Shown: positions 58,855 to 59,918 of the stretch, one piece after another
Numbering within the stretch: the stretch's first letter is position 1
How the letters are laid out: each line of letters opens with the position of its first letter
IMG/VR virus record: IMGVR_UViG_3300010885_019846
Span: 1-59,918 of that record
Reading direction: 5' to 3' (one strand)
From: a virus
DNA length: 59,918 nucleotides
The notes under the pieces: model-generated
Database searches by the model: none
What the model was told of the DNA's origin: nothing
Seen by the model: the letters and a program-made list of their open reading frames with translations, nothing else
Program-made: the position numbers and the translations under genes

Positions 58855-59747
58855 CAGATTGATCCTATGAGAATTTCACGGCTGATGGGTCTGCGAACTC
58901 GCACTCCCATGTAATCAATATAGAGGGCAACCGTGGTGGTGGTAGCAGTTACATTACTCTTACAGTTCACCACAGCAGCACCCATTCCGTAAGTAGTGAA
59001 TCCTTCACCTGTGTTGTGTGCGGGATCGCTTGGAGATGCAGTTCCCTCTGTTCGAGTTCCTGTGTTTTCGTTCAGTATCTTGTAGGTCGTGGTATAGATT
59101 CCTGCGGAATTTACTTCAGTTGCAAGATACATTCGATATGTGGTGGATGCAGAAACAGCAACACCTGTGTCGGCGGTGGAATTGCCTCCTGTATTTGGAT
59201 TACACCAAAAGATCATCCAGTTAGTGTTTGTCACAGTTCCATCGCACATGAATCTGAAGTGAGGTCCTGCAAATGCGGAGTCTCCTGGCAAATTCATGCC
59301 ATTCACATCCATGAATCCTGCACGGAATGCACCACGGACAGAATTGCTGTGAATTGTAGCGGCAGTACGGATACGAGTTTCAAACTCATACTTTGTTACA
59401 AACCCCGAAGCAGGAACAGGCAAACCTGGCAGAAGATATTGATGGGTGTTAATTGAACCAACATCCGTGGCATTGTTGAGTGATGAGGTTGTAATGCTGA
59501 TTGCACTTGAAGCACCAGTCAGACCACCAAATCCTGCGGTTGAAGTCGAGTTGGTTGTTCCAAGCGAAGCACTAGAAGCAGCAACACCAAATCCTGCACC
59601 TTCAGTTCCTGATGAAGTAACATTTGTTGTGTAGGTTTGGTAGTTGTTGAAGTCGGAGAACTGCGTAAAATCCAACTGCGTGACAGGTCTTGTCTGCGCT
59701 GTTGCAAACAAGGTCTGATCGTTGATGTTGCGTACTCCATGTGCCAT
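58854..59747 (-). CDS. Tandem virion-type jelly-roll protein, copy 2
   Basis: 297 residues, clearly homologous to copy 1 (YLLPGLPVPASGFVTKYEFE, TIHSNSVRGAFRAGFM, FRFMCDGTVTNTNW, YRMYLATEVNSAGIYTTTYK, LYIDYMGVRVRRPISREILI). The N-terminal 80 residues are Ser/Thr/Gly-rich and differ more. It starts in the same TGATG junction with copy 3 that it forms with copy 1, as expected for tandem duplication. Confidence 0.75.
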   Translation of the reverse strand: MAHGVRNINDQTLFATAQTRPVTQLDFTQFSDFNNYQTYTTNVTSSGTEGAGFGVAASSASLGTTNSTSTAGFGGLTGASSAISITTSSLNNATDVGSINTHQYLLPGLPVPASGFVTKYEFETRIRTAATIHSNSVRGAFRAGFMDVNGMNLPGDSAFAGPHFRFMCDGTVTNTNWMIFWCNPNTGGNSTADTGVAVSASTTYRMYLATEVNSAGIYTTTYKILNENTGTRTEGTASPSDPAHNTGEGFTTYGMGAAVVNCKSNVTATTTTVALYIDYMGVRVRRPISREILIGSI

Positions 59748-59918
59748 CAGAATGTTCCTAGAAGAATTTCACGGGCAATGGGTTTGCGAATGCGAACACC
59801 CATGTAGTCAACCCAAATGTTGATTGCAGTTGTAGTGGTATTTGTCTGTCGCCCCATACCGACTATAGCAGCCATAGTATCGCTAGTTGCAGTCGGAACT
59901 CTGCTGGTTGTGGGAGTA
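59747..59918 (-). CDS. Tandem virion-type jelly-roll protein, copy 3 (C-terminal part)
   Basis: The last 56 codons only; the rest lies beyond the right edge. Reads TNTTTTAINIWVDYMGVRIR then KPIAREILLGTF and stop TGA, matching the ends of copies 1 and 2. Confidence 0.75.
   Translation of the reverse strand, partial: TPTTSRVPTATSDTMAAIVGMGRQTNTTTTAINIWVDYMGVRIRKPIAREILLGTF

Noticed and set aside
1-59918. CRISPR arrays, tRNA genes, integrase or IS elements
   Set aside because: I saw no spaced direct repeats, tRNA cloverleaf with CCA-end pattern, recombinase or transposase motifs by eye; a tRNA scan would be needed to exclude one fully.

Overview
The window is about 60 kb of a tailed dsDNA phage of the T4-like myovirus type, with most resemblance to the marine/cyanophage branch. 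The evidence is a near-complete set of T4-type morphogenesis proteins in T4-like order, together with T4-type recombination and late-transcription proteins (gp32, gp33, UvsY, UvsW, gp55, gp46, gp47). Genes are tightly packed, usually with 0-20 bp gaps or overlapping stop/start codons. No rRNA, tRNA, CRISPR array, integrase or insertion sequence was seen, and no photosynthesis genes occur here, so the host cannot be named. Several promoters fit the host sigma70 consensus very well, which suggests an ordinary proteobacterial or cyanobacterial host polymerase.

Layout. (1) 1-32 kb, minus strand: reading from about 32 kb down to 1, the order is tail-tube cap gp48, baseplate gp53, hub gp27-like, hub gp5-like (no lysozyme domain), two unknown structural genes, a PAAR spike tip, a membrane-anchored unknown, gp25, gp6, gp7, gp8, a giant DUF4815-type protein, two long tail fibres with a glycosyltransferase between them, neck gp13 and gp14, sheath completion gp15, and terminase gp16 and gp17 (gp17 runs off the left edge). 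(2) 32-37.8 kb, plus strand: head completion gp4, an unknown, tube initiator gp54, gp26, gp51 and tape measure gp29. The two blocks diverge from a shared late-promoter region at 31.97-32.00 kb. (3) 37.8-46.6 kb: DNA metabolism and regulation: ssDNA-binding gp32, late co-activator gp33, a PD-(D/E)XK nuclease, zinc-ribbon and small unknown genes (minus), a RuvC-like nuclease, UvsY, UvsW, an Sm-like protein, sigma factor gp55 and nuclease gp47 (plus). (4) 46.6-55.7 kb: accessory region with a large degenerate trypsin-fold protein, a second Sm-like protein, gp46 on the opposite strand from gp47, a 37-residue membrane peptide, a cysteine-rich giant, an HExxH peptidase and a membrane protein. (5) 55.7-59.9 kb: class II ribonucleotide reductase, then a tandem array of three paralogous virion-type proteins, the last cut by the right edge.

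Regulation is unusually readable. Host-like TTGAC(A/T)-16/17-TA(G/T)A(A/C)T promoters precede gp32, a small-gene operon, UvsY, gp46 and nrdJ, and a weaker one precedes gp55. A heptamer CTAAATA (or ATAAATA), matching the T4 late promoter TATAAATA, stands before at least 17 genes. In five places its TAA is also the stop codon of the upstream gene. The most notable features are a T TTT TTC slippery heptamer that joins gp26 to gp51 by -1 frameshift just upstream of the tape-measure gene, a probable ATA start for gp4, an inverted and split gp46/gp47 pair, a trypsin-fold protein that has lost catalytic His and Ser, a 100-bp nested inverted repeat before the late sigma gene, and a monomeric B12-dependent ribonucleotide reductase.
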